Assembly (NCBI GenBank): GCA_041685115.1
Contig: JAWLGK010000006.1
Coordinates: forward strand, 98,356 to 162,355
Direction of reading: 5' to 3'
DNA: 64,000 nt
Source of the DNA: JALOAT01 sp041685115
GTDB taxonomy: Bacteria > Pseudomonadota > Gammaproteobacteria > Thiohalomonadales > Thiohalomonadaceae
Of this stretch, positions 24,901 through 39,900 are shown one piece after another. Position numbers and translations under genes: made by a program. The notes beneath the pieces are model-generated. The model made no database searches. It was given only the letters and a program-made list of their open reading frames with translations, and was not told the DNA's origin. Each line of letters begins with the position of its first letter. Within the stretch, counting starts at the first letter, position 1.

Positions 24901-27900
24901 CTCGGTGCTGATTACAGCTTCCGCTTCATCGCGTCTCAGCACGCACGGCCGGTTATCGGCGAATTCCGGCCCGCCTTCGCCAGTTGGCGAGGTGGCGACT
25001 GGGCCACCCTCTTCGGCGAGGGCTTCTCCGAGTACACACGGGTGTTCCTCGGCGGCATGGAAATCGATGCCACAGAGATCATGCGGGTCGACGAGCACGA
25101 GTTGCGCTTCCGGATCCCCGCATTGGCGGATACGCCTGTGGACAACCGGGTGGTCGGTCTGCAAGTACGCAACGGCGATCTCGCCGACAGCCGCCACGCT
25201 GCCTTTACCTACATTGCCGATCCGGTGATTGAGGCGATCGGTGCCTACGACTCAGTGGCCGGCGAATTCGACGCCAGCCGCAAGCGTTTCCTGTTCAATT
25301 CGGGCGAAATGGTCGCCATCGAGGGACGTGGTTTCAGTCCGCTTACAGCCATCACCGTCAACGGCCGGCCTGCTGCCGAGATCCGTCTGGCCTCTTCGGA
25401 ACGTCTGAGCTTCCGTCTGCCCGACAACACCTTGGGTCAGCTTCACGTGGTGGCCAGCAATCTCGCACCGTCGATTGATGGAACCGAGAACACTGAACTG
25501 CACGTGGAACTGGGGGGGCTTCAGCGCCTCGCGAATATCCAAGGCATGGTGCGCAATGACCATTTGCTGGTGACGTTCACCAATGATCAGGGGCAGTCGA
25601 GCTGGGAATTGCTGGGAACGCTGGAGAGCGAGATCCCGTTGCTGCTCGCCAAGGGCGGCCTGAACCGTCCGATCCTGGATACGGCGCTCAACGCCCACAC
25701 CCTGGCTTTCCTGGTGGACGAGGGCCGACCTGTCATCCACTTCTACGACCTCACCAATCCGTACGCGCCGGTCGAGGTCAACCGCTTCGACAATTCCGCG
25801 AGCCATCAAATCGACCGGATTGCCTTGCACGGCGACAACTGGGTCGGGCAGGGCGGTAATCGACTGTATCAAGGCGCAGTGCTCGGCTCCAACGTGGAGG
25901 TGGTCGACATGGGGGCAGCCCCTCTGGTCGATGTGGCCTTCGATGAGGACGGCGCGCTGGTGCTTTACGACGGTCGTGTGGATTTCCGCCGCTACGGCAG
26001 TCTCGACGAGGTCGCCCATGTCTATGCGCACAGCCTGATTTCTCCCCAGGCAGCATCGCTGAACGGCCAGCGCTTGTTGCTGCGTTCGCCCACGGAACTG
26101 GAGCTGCTCAATCTGGTGGCACTCAAGCAGGGACGCATGCCGCTGATCGGCAAGGCGTTGATCACCCAGGACGATGCGGTGGCAAACGGCGAACTGGTGG
26201 TTATCAGAGACGAGGATCACCTGCGTGTTCTGGACCTCAACCACAACGGCCAGCAACTGCTGACCGTCGCGCTCAGCGACATTCGCGCGCCGAATGCCGA
26301 GCGAGTTAAGAAACTCATCTTCAACGGCGATCTGCTGGAGTGGAACGATGGTGGCTATTACAACCTGAAGATCCCGTTCAATAACGTATGGCGCCTCGCG
26401 CCGCAGCGTATCGGCAGCGAAAGCGGCGCTCTCGCACTGGGCATCGCGGGAGCGGCGGCTAACTGGGAAGAGGTACTGGTCGACGTGGTGAACGCGGGCG
26501 ACGGCCGCCGCCTGAACGGCAGCACCGATCTGATCGGGCGCGAACTGCGGTTCCAGGTATTCGGGGAGGCCTATTCGCTCGGTGAGCGCTATGGTGTTTC
26601 CCTGTTCAACAGTCCGGAGTCCAACATCAATGGTGCCGCGGTTACTATCGATCTGCCTTGGGAGATTGGGACAGAACCGTTGTTCGGCCTGGCGCCCATG
26701 CGCGTGTTGTCGGTAACGCCGGGCAACAGCATAACCGACCGTCCCACACAGTACCGCGTCAGGGGCCAGCAGTTGCATCTTGCCGACCAGTTGCGCCTTG
26801 GCGAACTGGTCCTCAACCCGTCCCAGTTCACGGTCAACGCCGCGGGCACCGAGCTGTCGTTCAGCGCCGCCATACCGGTCCCGGGACTGAAATCCCTTGA
26901 ACTGTCGCAGGGCGTCGGCGCCGCTCGGGTGACCTCGCCCGCGGCGGTGTTGATCACGCAGGCCATCCAGGTTCACGACATCCGCACCGACAACCTCAAA
27001 GGTGGCGACAAGGCCGTTAGCGACAGCGGCGGTAATCGCATCACCGTGGAAGGGCTTGGGCTCGAGGGCAATCTTTCGGTGCACCTGCTGCCCTATGATG
27101 AAGGCTTCGTCCCGAATGCCGGCAACCGGCTGAAGCATCGCTTCGATTCCGACAGGCTCATCGTCGATACCTCACCCGAGACTATCCCGGGCAAGCGGTA
27201 TCAGCTGGTCATCGTGCGCACCGAAACCGAGGAGATGGTGTCGGCCGCCCAGTCCCTGCTGTTGACCTCGGTGGACGACACGGCGCCGTTGCTGCAAGCC
27301 TCCTCCGGGCTCGACTATTTCGAACCCCTGCGCCTTGGTTTCAACGAACCCGTCAAGGCCGGCGGCTTCACGGTGGTCAAGACCTTCAAGGACTATAGCG
27401 GCCGCCCTGACGAGGACATTTCGGCACGCTTCGAACTGGTCAATGTCACCCCGACCTCTCTGCACCTGCGCCTGCTGTCCGGCCAGACACTGGAGCACAA
27501 CGCAGCGTACCAGGTACGTATCGACGGTATTTCAGACCTTGCGGACAACGCAGTCGTTGCTAATCCGTCCAGTTCGCTGGTGGAGGACGGCGTGCACGCA
27601 TCCAGCTTTACCGCCAAGGACACCCTGCCGCCGCAAGGGGTACGCCTGGTTCGCGTTGGCGACGGCCTTGAAGTCAATGAGGCCATGATGCTTACGCGCG
27701 GCCGGTCCTACCAATTCCGGCTTTCCGCGATCGACAACTACAAGGCCGCGCACGAGATCGCCTTCAGTTACCGTCGCTCGACGAATTTCGGTGCACCGGA
27801 CACGGCCGCGCTGGAGGCGCTCGACGGCATTATCACCTTCGATGCGCAGACCACCGATGCCTATTTCGAAGTTCGGGTGATGGCGTCCGATGGCGCTAAC

Positions 27901-30900
27901 AGTGCCGACCAGGTGTTCAGGGCGTCCTTGCGCGATCCGATCATCGAACTGGAGAGCTTCCATACCCAGCCCGCCGAGCCGGAAGAATCGGTCCGCTCCG
28001 AGGTGCATTTCCGCCTCACGGGCGATATCGACATGGTGTCCGCGGCACAGATCAGTATCGACAAGATCCAGAACGGCAACCCGGCCGATGTCAGCGGCAA
28101 TTACAACCCCGCCGAGGGCACGGTGTTCGGCTCGTTCCTCAATCCGAAGATCCGTGACCTCCTGCCCGCCGGCGCACCCGTTGAGCCGGTTGAGATGAAT
28201 ACGCGGCTCAAGGTGAACTACGGCTTCGATTTCACCAAGGTGTTCGACCAGGCTTACACGCTTTATCTCGACCGCACCCCGCCGACTCTGGAGATCGTCT
28301 CCCCGGCCGATGGTGATTTCGTGGCCATCGGCGAGCGCACCGACGTGATCCTCAAGGCCTTTGACAAATACGGCATCGAGCGCGTGGAAGTTCAGCGTAA
28401 CGACGGCCCATGGGAGATATTGGCCGACCCGACGCGCTACGCCTTTGTCGCCACCGCGGACGACCTCGCCGGCGGCGTGACCGTCTCGGCGCGCGCCGTC
28501 GACCCCAACAACAACATAAGCGCGGTCCAGACCGTTCGCCTGTATCCCTACGACGCCGAGGCGGGTGCGCCCAAGGTGGAGATTCTGTCGCCTGCCAACG
28601 GCGACAGCTTCCACGAAGGGGAGGAAGTGCGCTTCGAGGTGTTGCTGCGCAACGTGCCCGACGCTGAACTGTTCTTCGATATCGGCGGCGTGGAAGCGGC
28701 GCCCGAGAGCGGAATTCACATCGCCAGGACCGCCGATGGTCCCGAGCGCCAGTTCGTCACGGCGGCCATCCCCAGCGTGGACGAAAACATCGTGGTGCTG
28801 GCGCGGGTGCAGAAGGCCAATCTCAAAGCGTACAAGTTCCTCAATGTGGTGGACGATCAAGGCATCGCCGAGGAAGTCGTCGCCTCGCTGTTGCCCGCCA
28901 GAGAGGCGCTGACCGGCTCGGCGTTGTGGATCACAACGCACATTCCCGAAGAGATGCAGGACTTCGCGCCGGCATCGGAGGTGCTGTTCCGCGATCCCGG
29001 GGAGGCGCTTGCTGCGGTGAGCGCGCCCTTGGGAGAAACGCTGAAAGTGGAAGTCTCGGCCGACGGCGCGAGCGCCGCCGTTGAAACCGTGTTGCGTGAC
29101 CGCTCGGGTCACGAAAAGCACACGCTTCACACCGTCGGCAAGATCCCGTATTTCACCGGCGAAGCGCCAGTGGATTACCTGCATGCCGCCGATGCCGGCG
29201 AGGTGCCGGTCGGCCTCGTGGTCATTCCGGGCGCGCCCCGGACGCAGGAACTTCTGGTCGCGCTGAACAAGCGTGCCGGCGGCTACCGTCTGCAACACGC
29301 GGACGCGGACGCGGTCGTTGCGGAAGCGGAGGAAGGCGAGATCCTTTCCATGCATTTCAGTGGCAGCGCCCTGTTGCTCGAGACCCGCGAGGATGGGCAA
29401 CGGTATGTCCGGCGCTATCCGCTCGGCACCGGTGGCATAGTGGGTGCGGATGCAAGCTGGCCGGTCGCTGGCGACCTGCTTGGCGCCAACGGCGACGTAC
29501 TGTGGCTTGGCTATGGCCAGACAGTGGCCGCAGCAGTCATGGCGGGCGATGAACTGGTGCCGGTGGCCGGTCAGACGCTGCGCGATCCCGTGCTCGCTAC
29601 ACAAGTGGACGGCAACCGGTTCTACGCCCTGACCGACGCCGGCCTCTACCGCTTCAGCGTGCAGGTCGAGGACCTGCCGTCGGTGCGGCGCGACTTCTTC
29701 GTGGCGCTGGACGGACAGCAGGGCTTCCACGTCCAAGGGGACAGCCTGTTCAGCTGGCGCGGCAATGAACTGCGTGAGCACCGTTTGCTGGAAGACGGCA
29801 GCCTGCTGCCTCTGTCGCCGGCCGCTTTGGCGCTGCCGGGCGAAGTCGGGCAGGTTCAGCGTGACGGCACGCTGATCTGGCTGCGTGTCCGCATGGATGA
29901 ACAGTGGCAGTGGTTCGCGATGCACCAGGGGGATGTGGTCGGCATCCTGCCCGCGCCGGGCGAACACCTGGTGGTGGCACCGCAGCGGCTGTATTTCGAC
30001 GCCATGGAAGACGGCGTGGCCGCCATCCGGTTCCGCCCCGTGGCTACGGCCGAAGAAGGTTTCGCGCTGAATGTGGCGAGCGAGGCCCTGCCGCACGCCA
30101 TCGGCCTCGCGCCTAGCGTCTCGCCAGCGTCCTTTGGCGCGTTGCAGATCTTCGTGCAAAGCGCTGCAGGCCAACCCGTCGCTGCCTGGCGCGAATATCT
30201 CGATGGCGAGCCGCAGTGGCGGGTACCGCGTGCGAGCCTGGCCACGGACACCCTGAAGCTTGTCGCCGTCACCCACAGTCATCGTGTGGAGCAGATGATT
30301 GCGGTAGACAACTCGCCGCTGAGCGCCACCCAGACCTTGGGGCCGGAGGAAGGCGCGAGCCGTGTGGGCGGCGCCACGATACCGGTCGTGAGCACGGCGG
30401 AGTCCCATGCGCGCATTGCTGACGAGGCGTTTTCCGTCGCCGGTCCGGCGCGCCCCATGGCGCTCAACGGTGGCCAAGCCTTCCAGTGGCTGGCGGTGCC
30501 CGTCGGCGTAGCCGATCTGGCATGGCAGCATGAGGTGCAGGGCGAGCCCCAGTTCCAGCGCACACTGTCCGTGATGCCCAACGACGCCGAAGCGGCGGCG
30601 GTGACCATACTGGCGCCGCTCAACAACGCCGCATTCCGGGCGGGGGATCGGCTAACGGTGCAATATCGTCTGGAGGACACCTCGGGTGAGGCGTTCCGTT
30701 ATGCCGAAGCGGCGTTGTTCGATTTCAACGGCACGCAGGTCAGTCGGGTACTGCTGACGGAAACCGATGGTCAGTTCGACCTGCGCCTGCCCAAGGTGGA
30801 AAGCAAGGACAACTACCGCATCCGCGTGCGCGGTTATTGGGGTGGGCAGTACCGCTTCAGTGAGCGCGAAGTGCAGGTGCAGATCTACCCGCGCCTGATC

Positions 30901-33900
30901 GTGCCCACGCCGCGCCTGAGTGGCACGAGTTCCACGGTTTTCGCCGGCAGCACGGTGCAGTACCGCATGGAAGTTCCTGACGCGGAGCAATACCAGCAGC
31001 GCATCGAGATATGGGACGACACCGGCAATCTGTTGGCGTCTGGCACATCGGCCCTCGAATTCGTTGTGCCATCACAAGGGCTCGACAGCTTCACTGTGAC
31101 GGGCGTGGTTACCGATAGCGACGGCAACAGCGAAAGGGTTTCCCACGACGTCCACGTACTTGCCGGTATGACCCTGGCGAACGTGGCGACCGGTAAGGTT
31201 TTCGACGCCATGCTGCCGGACGTCGAGCTCGCCTGGCTCGCCCAGGGCCGCGAACTGCGCAACCACGACGGCCAATTGCAGACCACGCTGGATGCCGAGG
31301 TGACTGCCATGATGCGCCTGGGCGACCGCCTGCTGCTCGCCCTGCGGGACCAGGGACTCGTCATCATCGATCCCGCCGAGCAGTTCATGGTACTGAGCAG
31401 GCATGCCGTTGACGGCTGGATTACCGATCTGGCTCTGCATGGCGATCGGCTGTTGGCCATCGTCGATGGCCGCCTCCAGGGGTTCAGCGTCAGCGGCAAC
31501 ACCCTCACACCGGCACCACTGTACGAGGTGGCCAGGAACGGAAGTACGAAACCCTATGCCGGCGACGAAACCTCCCTGGACGTGCACGCCGATGAACAGG
31601 GCTTTGTGGTGCTGCGCAGCGACTCATTAATCCGCTTCGATGCTGCTTTGCGTGCACCAGTGGAATCGTTCGCCAGCATTCCTGGTGCAACCGCCATGGC
31701 CCGCATCGGCACGCACTGGTTCGTGGCCAGCGAAAGCGGGCGCCTGTACTCGGTGGATACCCAGGCGCGGGTGCGGAGCCATGGAGAGGCCGTGGTGCGC
31801 GCGGAACGGCTCATCGCCCTGGAGCGCTATCTGGTCGCGCTGTCGGTGGCGGGCGGCGTGCAGGTGGTTGACGTGACCAACCCCTACAGCGTGGAAAAAG
31901 TGGGCGAATTCAGGCACGCGCTGGCGGGGACCCTGGCCCGTGCACGACTGTTCCGCGGCGATCTCTGGCTTGGTGATGCGGCCGGCAGTGTCATGCGGCT
32001 GGAACAGGCCGCCGGCGATCCCGTTACGGTCCACACGACGGAGGTCCCACGCGGCCGGGTGGTCGACCTGGCGGCGGCAAATGGTCGCGTGCTGGCCGCA
32101 GCGGCCCACTATGGTGCGCTCTATTACAGCCGTGAACTCGGTGCCTGGCGCACCAAAGCCTATCCGGACAAGGGCTACACACTGGCGGTCGATCGCGTGC
32201 TGCTGGACAACGAACGCGCCTACGTGGGCCATGGCGCCCTGCGCAAGCTAGTGGCCATCGATGCCAGAGATCTGCACGAGCAGGCATCTCCGCCCGGTAC
32301 GGTCGTGTTCAATGACCTGATACTCGGGGAAATTGCCGTGACCGCCGGCAAAGTGGCAGCGAGCTCGGGTCACCGGATCCACCTGGCCAGCAAGGACAAT
32401 TTCGACGTGCAGGGGGTGGTCTCGCTGCCGGCAGGCGAAACCGTCGTGGCCATGACGGCCCATGGCGAGACCATTTTCGCCAGCACGGGTAACCGCCGGC
32501 TGTATCGCATCGTCCCCGGGGAACTGCCGCTCAACAGCTTCCTGGTGTCGGTGGAGAGTCTGCTGGACGGCGCCTCGGACATCATCCGTCACCTGACGAC
32601 ATCGGGCGATCACCTGTTCTTCAGTGTGGGCACCACCATCCACCGCCTGGATCTCACCACCTACGAAGACACCACCCTCGACCTGCCCGGCAGCCAGGCG
32701 GTCGATGCGCTGCACTATGCGGACGGTTATTTGTGGGTAGCTCATCGTACGGCCGAGCGCAGCGAGGCCCGCGCGGTGGATGGGCTTTCGTTTACCGCCG
32801 GTGATTTGAGTATTCCACTCAACCAGGAAGTGACGGCTTTGGCGTATGACCACGGCCATTTGGCGATAGGTCTCGGCGACTTTGGCGTACGCATCGTCGA
32901 TATGAACGGACGCTTGCATGGCGTCAACGCGTCACTGCAGTCGCCGACCACCGGAGCGGTGTTCGTGCAGGGTGAACGCATGGCCGTCGCACTGAGCGCA
33001 CCCTGGCGTGTGAACGCAGTTCGTTATTACGTCAATGACGCCCTGCTCGGCGGTACCGCGGAGGCGCCTTTCGCCGTCGATACCCTGGTTCCGCCCAACC
33101 TGCGCAACGGCCAGCCGTTCGATCTGGTTGCCGAGGTGGAAACCCTGGATGGCCTGGTGGTGCGTTCCGGCAAGCGCCGCGTGCTGCTGCAAGGCGAGGA
33201 CTTGCCCGGCAACGCCTTCGAGGCGGTGATTAGCCATCCCAGGACAGACGTGGATACCTACGTGCCGAAGCCGCTGGAAATTCGCGCCGAAGTCAGGAAC
33301 AGCTCGCAGCCGGTCCACCAAGTGGAGTATTACGAGGCCGACAGCGCCGAAGGGCCGTACCGCATCATCGGCAAGCATTACGGGCCGGAGTACGTCATTC
33401 ACCGCGACTATGGCGTGGAAGACAGCGGGAAATACCTGAAGGTGCGTGCGGTGGATGCCTTCGGCAATCTTACCGAGTCGGCGCCCGTGCGTTTCACCCG
33501 CGTTGTGGACGACATCGCGCCGGTGATCCAGCCGTTTACCATCGTGGGGCCCATGAAGGGCGCCGGCGAGATCGTCGCTGAACATCCCTATACCTTCTCG
33601 GTGAACCTCGGCGACACTGAGAGCGGCGTCGAATCCGCCATCCTGCGGCGCAACGGCCTCATCATCGCGGCGCTGTTCGAGGACGGTGTGCTGCAGGTCA
33701 GCGAGCGAGGCGCAGGCAAAGACCAGGTCATGACTTATCACCTGGAAGTGAAGGACAAGGCCGGCAACCGCAGCGAACAAACGGTGAGCTACACCATCGT
33801 CGAAGATCTGGCGCCCGTCGTTCAGGACCTGAGCGTGAGCCCGCTCCAGGTGTTGGAACGGGGCCGTTTCAGGGTCAATCTGAATGCGGTTGATGATGTG

Positions 33901-36900
33901 GGTCTGGAAAAGGCCGAAGTGGTATGGAACGGCTTTACGCAAGCCGTCCCCCTGACGGGTCAGCCCAAGTCGCTGTCGACTGAAGTAACACTGCGCGACC
34001 GCCGCACCGAGCGCGTGCCCGATAGCGTTGATGAACCCCTGATTCTCCGTGTGACCGACGAGGCTGGCCAGGTATCTGAAACTGCATTGCCGGTTGCGGT
34101 CATCGCCGACCGCGTACCGGATGTTTCGAAACTGGTGGTGGAACACCCGGCGACGGCGTTCTATGGCGAAAAGGGCAAGCTTGTGATCCATGGCTTCATG
34201 CAGGCCAATGAGGGTGACGATCCTGTGGTCGTGACCGTCGTCGAGACCCATCCGTCCACCGGCAAACAGACGCGCCTCGAACACACCACGCTCGCACGTC
34301 CCTTGAACCATGCGTTGGCCATGCCGTCGGACGACACCGCGGATAACACATACCGCTTCCGCCTGCGCCTCACCGACCACCTTGGCCAGTCGGACGAGAC
34401 CGGCGACTTCACGGTGCAGTTGTGGCACCGCCCCAACGAACTGCGCTTCTTCCATGAGAGCGCCGCCCTGAATCAGGTGCAGATTGCGGCGGGCGAGCAG
34501 GCGGCCTATCAGGTGGAGGTGTTGGACAAACGCGGTCGCCGCGTACCCTTCCAACCGGTGACCTGGAGCCTTCAGCCGATCGGTGACGATGGCACGCCTG
34601 CCCCTGAACAGGTGCTGGGTGAGACCCTCTCCGGCAGCGACGGCCTGGCGCTGCTGCATCTCGATTCCGCACTGACCGCCGGACGCTACCGACTGGGCGC
34701 ACGACTCACCGGCAGTAACCCGGTCATCGGCACGGCCATGGGTATCCGGGTGTCGGCCGGCGAAACCCGCGAGCTGCAGTTCGCTCACGTGGGTCGGGTG
34801 AAGGCGGGCGAGACCTTCCTGCTGGATGTCATCGCGCGCGACGTGGGCGGCAACTGGGTCGAGTACGACTCGCAGACGCTGGTCAACGTGCGTCTGCCCC
34901 ATGCCGGCTTCCATTTCGGCTTTGTCAACGGGATAACCGTGCAACCTCTTGCCGAGGGCGGCGAAATGGCAACCGTCCGCATGCAAGGCGGCCGCGCCCA
35001 GGTGCCGGTGGCCGCCATCCAGACGGCGGGCGGTTACAAGGTCCTGCTGGAAATGCCCGCGCCGTTTACCGGAGTGCAAACGGCCTATGACTTCAGCGGC
35101 AGCGGCCCGATGAGCCTCGCCGGTTCCTTCGGCATCGAGGTGGTGGCCGCCGATCCGTTCATGGTCCGCATGGAGGCACGTTCGCGCACCAACCTGCCGC
35201 TGGGCGACCCGCAGCGGCTGGAAGCAGGCGAGATCGTGACCGTTGGCGCCACTTTGGTGGACAAGTACTACAACCGGGTGCGCGAACTGGATCCACTGGG
35301 CAGTCGCACGCCGGCGAACGTCGTCCTCGATGCGGTGGTCGACGGCACCGCGGTGATCGAGGGCGGCGGCCAGTCCGCGGGCATTTCCCTGGTGCATGGC
35401 TACGGCACGTTTACGGTGAGCACCGATCAGATCGAACGCGTCACGGTCACCGGCATTGCCACCCAACCGGCACTGGTGGATCTTGCCGGCTACGGCACAC
35501 TCGCACTGGATTTCCTCAAGCCGTATCCGGCCGTGACACATGCCGTCGTGGCGCCGGTGGTGGACAGCGTGCTCAACCCGATCATCCTGCACTACAACGA
35601 GCCTGTCGTTTGGGATGAAGCCGCGCCGTCGGCCCCTGCGGTGCTAAGCCTCGACGGTGAGGTTGTGGCCGGCCGCTTCGACGTGGACGAGATGACGACG
35701 GTATTCACGCCGGATGCACCGCTGGTGCTGGGCCGCTGCTATGCCGTAAGCACAGCGGATTCGAGCCTGCGCGGCGTGGCCGCCGACGACCCGGTGCTCA
35801 AGCAGACGCTGCCGGTCTGCGCTCCCCGCGCACGCCTCCTAGTCCCGGATTACGCGTTCGTGCTGGAGGGAACCCGCCATAGCCTCGCACTCGAACTGGA
35901 GGAAGGACTCGACCCTTCGGCGGTTTACCAGGGCCGCGTGACCATCACACCGGCGGGTGGCCAGCCGCACACCAGCGCCTTTTCGTGGAGTGACGCGCGT
36001 ATCGACATCCCCCTCCACACCGGCACGGGCCTGGACGACGGCACCCCGATCGGAATCGTGATTTCCGGCCTGGACGGCATGGGCAATGTGGTTTGGCTCG
36101 CCAACGAGATCACCCTGCGTGTGTTGCAAGCCGATGGCGACTTCGACGGCGACGGCCTCAGCAACTCCCTGGAGTTCGCCTACGAGGGCCTCGACCCCGC
36201 CAATGCCGACTCCGACGGCAACGGCATCCTGGACGGCCTGGACGATCTCAATGGCGACGGCATGACCAATGCTGAGAAGGCCGCCCGGGGCCTGCGCCTC
36301 GATCACTGGGACAGTGATGGCGACGGCCTCAGCGACTACGACGAGGTCTACATCCACGGCACGGATCCCCTGAGCCCCGATACCGACGGCGACGGTATCC
36401 CCGACTACGTCGAGGTGATTTCCGAATCCGACCCGACCGATCCGATGGATGCCGGCGTGGATCCCTTCTACGTCACGGCCATCCAGGTGACGCCCGCATC
36501 GATTACCCACCGCCTGGGTGAGGATCCGTCCCCGTTCCGCATGCAGGTGAAGGCGACCTTCGTCCATGACAGCCAGACGTTCACGAACGTGGACATCAGC
36601 CGGCGCTACGAACTGCTGGAGTTCCGCACCAGCGACCCAGGCGTCGTCACTGCGAGCTTCGACGGCGAGTTCACGCCCCACGCGGAGGGCAGCGCCGAGT
36701 TGGAGGTGATCTTCATCGAGAAGAACCTCCGCCAGCGTGTGAGCCTGAGCGTAATCGATGCCGGCGGGCCGGTCCTCGCTTCGGCGCTCTCTGCCGGATG
36801 GGCTCACGCCTGCGTCATCGCCGATCAGGGTCTGCGCTGCTGGGGTGGTAACTGGGCGGGGCAGACGGAGATCCCCGAGGATCTGCTGGAACCGAAGTCC

Positions 36901-39900
36901 GTCAGCGCCGGTGACGGCAACACGTGCGCATTGGGCCGTACAGGGGTGCGCTGCTGGGGTGAGGCAGAAGGGGTGCGCGAGGTGCCCACGGACCTGCTGA
37001 ATCCTTCAGCGGTAACAACCGGCGGCGAGCATGCTTGCGCCCTGACCGATGCTGGCGTCCGTTGCTGGGGCGATAACGCTGACGGCCAGCTCGATGTGCC
37101 GGCGGACCTCGGCCTGCCCACCGCGCTCTCCGCGGGTTCTTCCCACACCTGTACGCTGGCGGGCGGCGAGGTGCGCTGCTGGGGTAACAACGATTACGGC
37201 CAGACCGAGGTCCCGGCGGATCTCGTCAACCCGAGGGCCATAGTGTCTGCGGAAGGTCGAAGCTGCGCCGTAGACGATGTGGGGGTGCGTTGCTGGGGCG
37301 ACACATGGTCCGATATCGAACCGCCGCGGCATGCACCCGGGCTATCGCAAGTCGCGATAAGTTGGCACCACACCTGTGCCCTTACCGACGAGGGCGTGCG
37401 TTGCTGGGGTGAGGACTGGATCGGTGAGACCCAGGTTCCGGACGATTTGGTCGCACCGGCCGCCATTGCCGTTGGCGAGGATTTCAGTTGCGCACTGACC
37501 CAACAGGGCGTGCGCTGCTGGGGCGCCCTGCCCGATTTGGAAAAACTGAATTTCGACGTCATCGATCCACAGCGCGTGTTTGCCGGCGGTTCGAATACCT
37601 GCGCCGTCATGGAGAGCGGCACACGCTGCTGGGGCGATAATGCGGGAGGGAGGTTGGATGTGCCTGCCAACGTGTCCCGTCCGACGTCCATGGCGTTGGG
37701 CTATGACTTCTCCTGTGCCCTGGAAAACGGTGAAGTCACGTGCTGGGGTGATTGGGGGTACGGAACACCGGGTCTCGCCAATCCCACGGAAATCGCCGGA
37801 GGCTACAGCCACGTGTGCGCGCTGGCGGATACCGGCGTGCGCTGCTGGGGAGACAACGGATACGGGCAGACCAACGTGCCGGCCGACCTGGTCAATCCCA
37901 CGACCGTTGCCGCCGGTGGTGATTTCAGTTGTGCCCTGACCGAGGCCGGTGTGCGTTGCTGGGGGGCCAACTGGAATGGTCAAACATCCGTTCCCCAGGA
38001 TCTGGCTAACCCCAAGAGTATCGCTGTCGGGTATGCGCACGCCTGCGCCCTGACAGACGACGGTGTCCGTTGCTGGGGCGCGGACTGGTCGGGCCAGACC
38101 TCCGTCCCCGGTGACCTGTTGAATCCCAGCGGCATAGTCGTCGGCGCCGCCCACACCTGTGCCCTGACCGAAGCCGGTGTACGTTGCTGGGGCGACGATT
38201 GGGGCGGTCAGTCTTCGGTTCCAGCCGATCTTGGGCAAGTCACGCAGCTCGCCGCGGGCATTGAACACACCTGTGCGTTGACGGATGCGGGTGTGCGCTG
38301 CTGGGGTGGTTACTATGGCGAAAGCGTGGTTCCGACCTATCGCCCCTTCAGCTTCGAATGGCTGACGCGGCACCTGGACAGCGACGGGGATGGCTTCAGC
38401 GACTACGACGAGACCCACATCCACGGTACCGATCCGCTGAATCCGGACACCGACGGCGACGGTGTTCCCGATTTCGTGGAGTGGGCCTCCGGTTCCGACC
38501 CCACCGATCCGGCCGATGCCCATGTGGATACCGCCTACATCACAGCCATCAAAGTGACGCCGCCGTTCGCTATTCATCACCTGGGGACCGAGCCGTCGTC
38601 CTTCCGTCTCCAAGTGACCGCCACCTTTGTCCACGGCGAGGTGACCATCGCCGATCTGGACATCAGTGGGCGCCACGAGATGCTGGTCTTCGGTGTCAGC
38701 GATCCTGACGTGGTTACGGTAAGCGCCGACGGCGAGTTCACGCCTCACACCGAAGGCACGGCGCAACTCGAAGTCACCTTGGTCGAAAAGAATCTCAGCA
38801 AGCGCGCGACCTTGATAGTGGCCGTCACCGCAGAGCCGCTCGCGTGGGCGCTGGCGTCGGGTTCGACGCACGCCTGCGCCATTGCCGACCAGGGGCTGCG
38901 TTGTCGCGGGCGCAATTGGACAGGTCAAGCGAATGTCCCGGGTGACCTGCTGAACGTCAAGGCGGTTGGAGCCCGCTCTGCAAACACCTGTGCGTTGGCC
39001 GATGACGGGGTGCGTTGCTGGGGCGAAAGCGCGGTGTTGCGGGACAACGCGCCAAGCCAACTGTCTGGACCATCATCTATTGCAGTGGGAGAACAGCACG
39101 CGTGCGCCCTGACGGACACGGGCATCCACTGCTGGGGGGATAACCAGTACGGCCAAATAGACGTCCCGGCCGATGTCCTGAATCCGCTTGCTGTTGTTGC
39201 CGGTGCCTATCATACCTGTGCCTTGTCCAATGCCACGGTGCGGTGCTGGGGACGTAACAACTATTACCAGACGGAGGTCCCCTGGGACCTGAGCAACCCG
39301 AGAGCACTGGCTTCAGGCGGTTATAGGACCTGTGCGTTAGACGATACGGGCGTTCGCTGCTGGGGTGGCTGGAGCAGCAAGAATCCTCCAGACGATCTGA
39401 TTGCACCGTCTACCATCGCCATCAGCGATAACCATGGCTGCGCCATGACAGACGAGGGTATACAGTGCTGGGGTGATAACGGTGACGGGCAGACCGACGT
39501 GCCCGACGACCTGGTCGAGCCGATGGCGATTACGGTCGGTGACTACTACAGCTGTGCGCTGACAAAAGAGGGCGTACGCTGCTGGGGATGGGATGCACCC
39601 GACTTCACTACCAACAATTTCGAGTTAGTAAATCCGTTGCATGTGTACGCCGGAGGAAACACGACGTGCACGGTTCTGGAAACAGGACACCCAGTTTGTT
39701 GGGGTGGGGATGAACGGGATGGGCTGACGGGCCTGCCGGTGGCACTTCAACGGCCGACTTCCATGGATGCCAACAGTTGGTTCGGCTGTGCCATCGAAGA
39801 CGGCCAAGTGTATTGCTGGGGTTCCAACTCCTATGGCGTTACCGATGTGCCGATCGACCTTCAGAATGCCTCGGCGGTGAGTGTGGGTGGTTACCATGTC

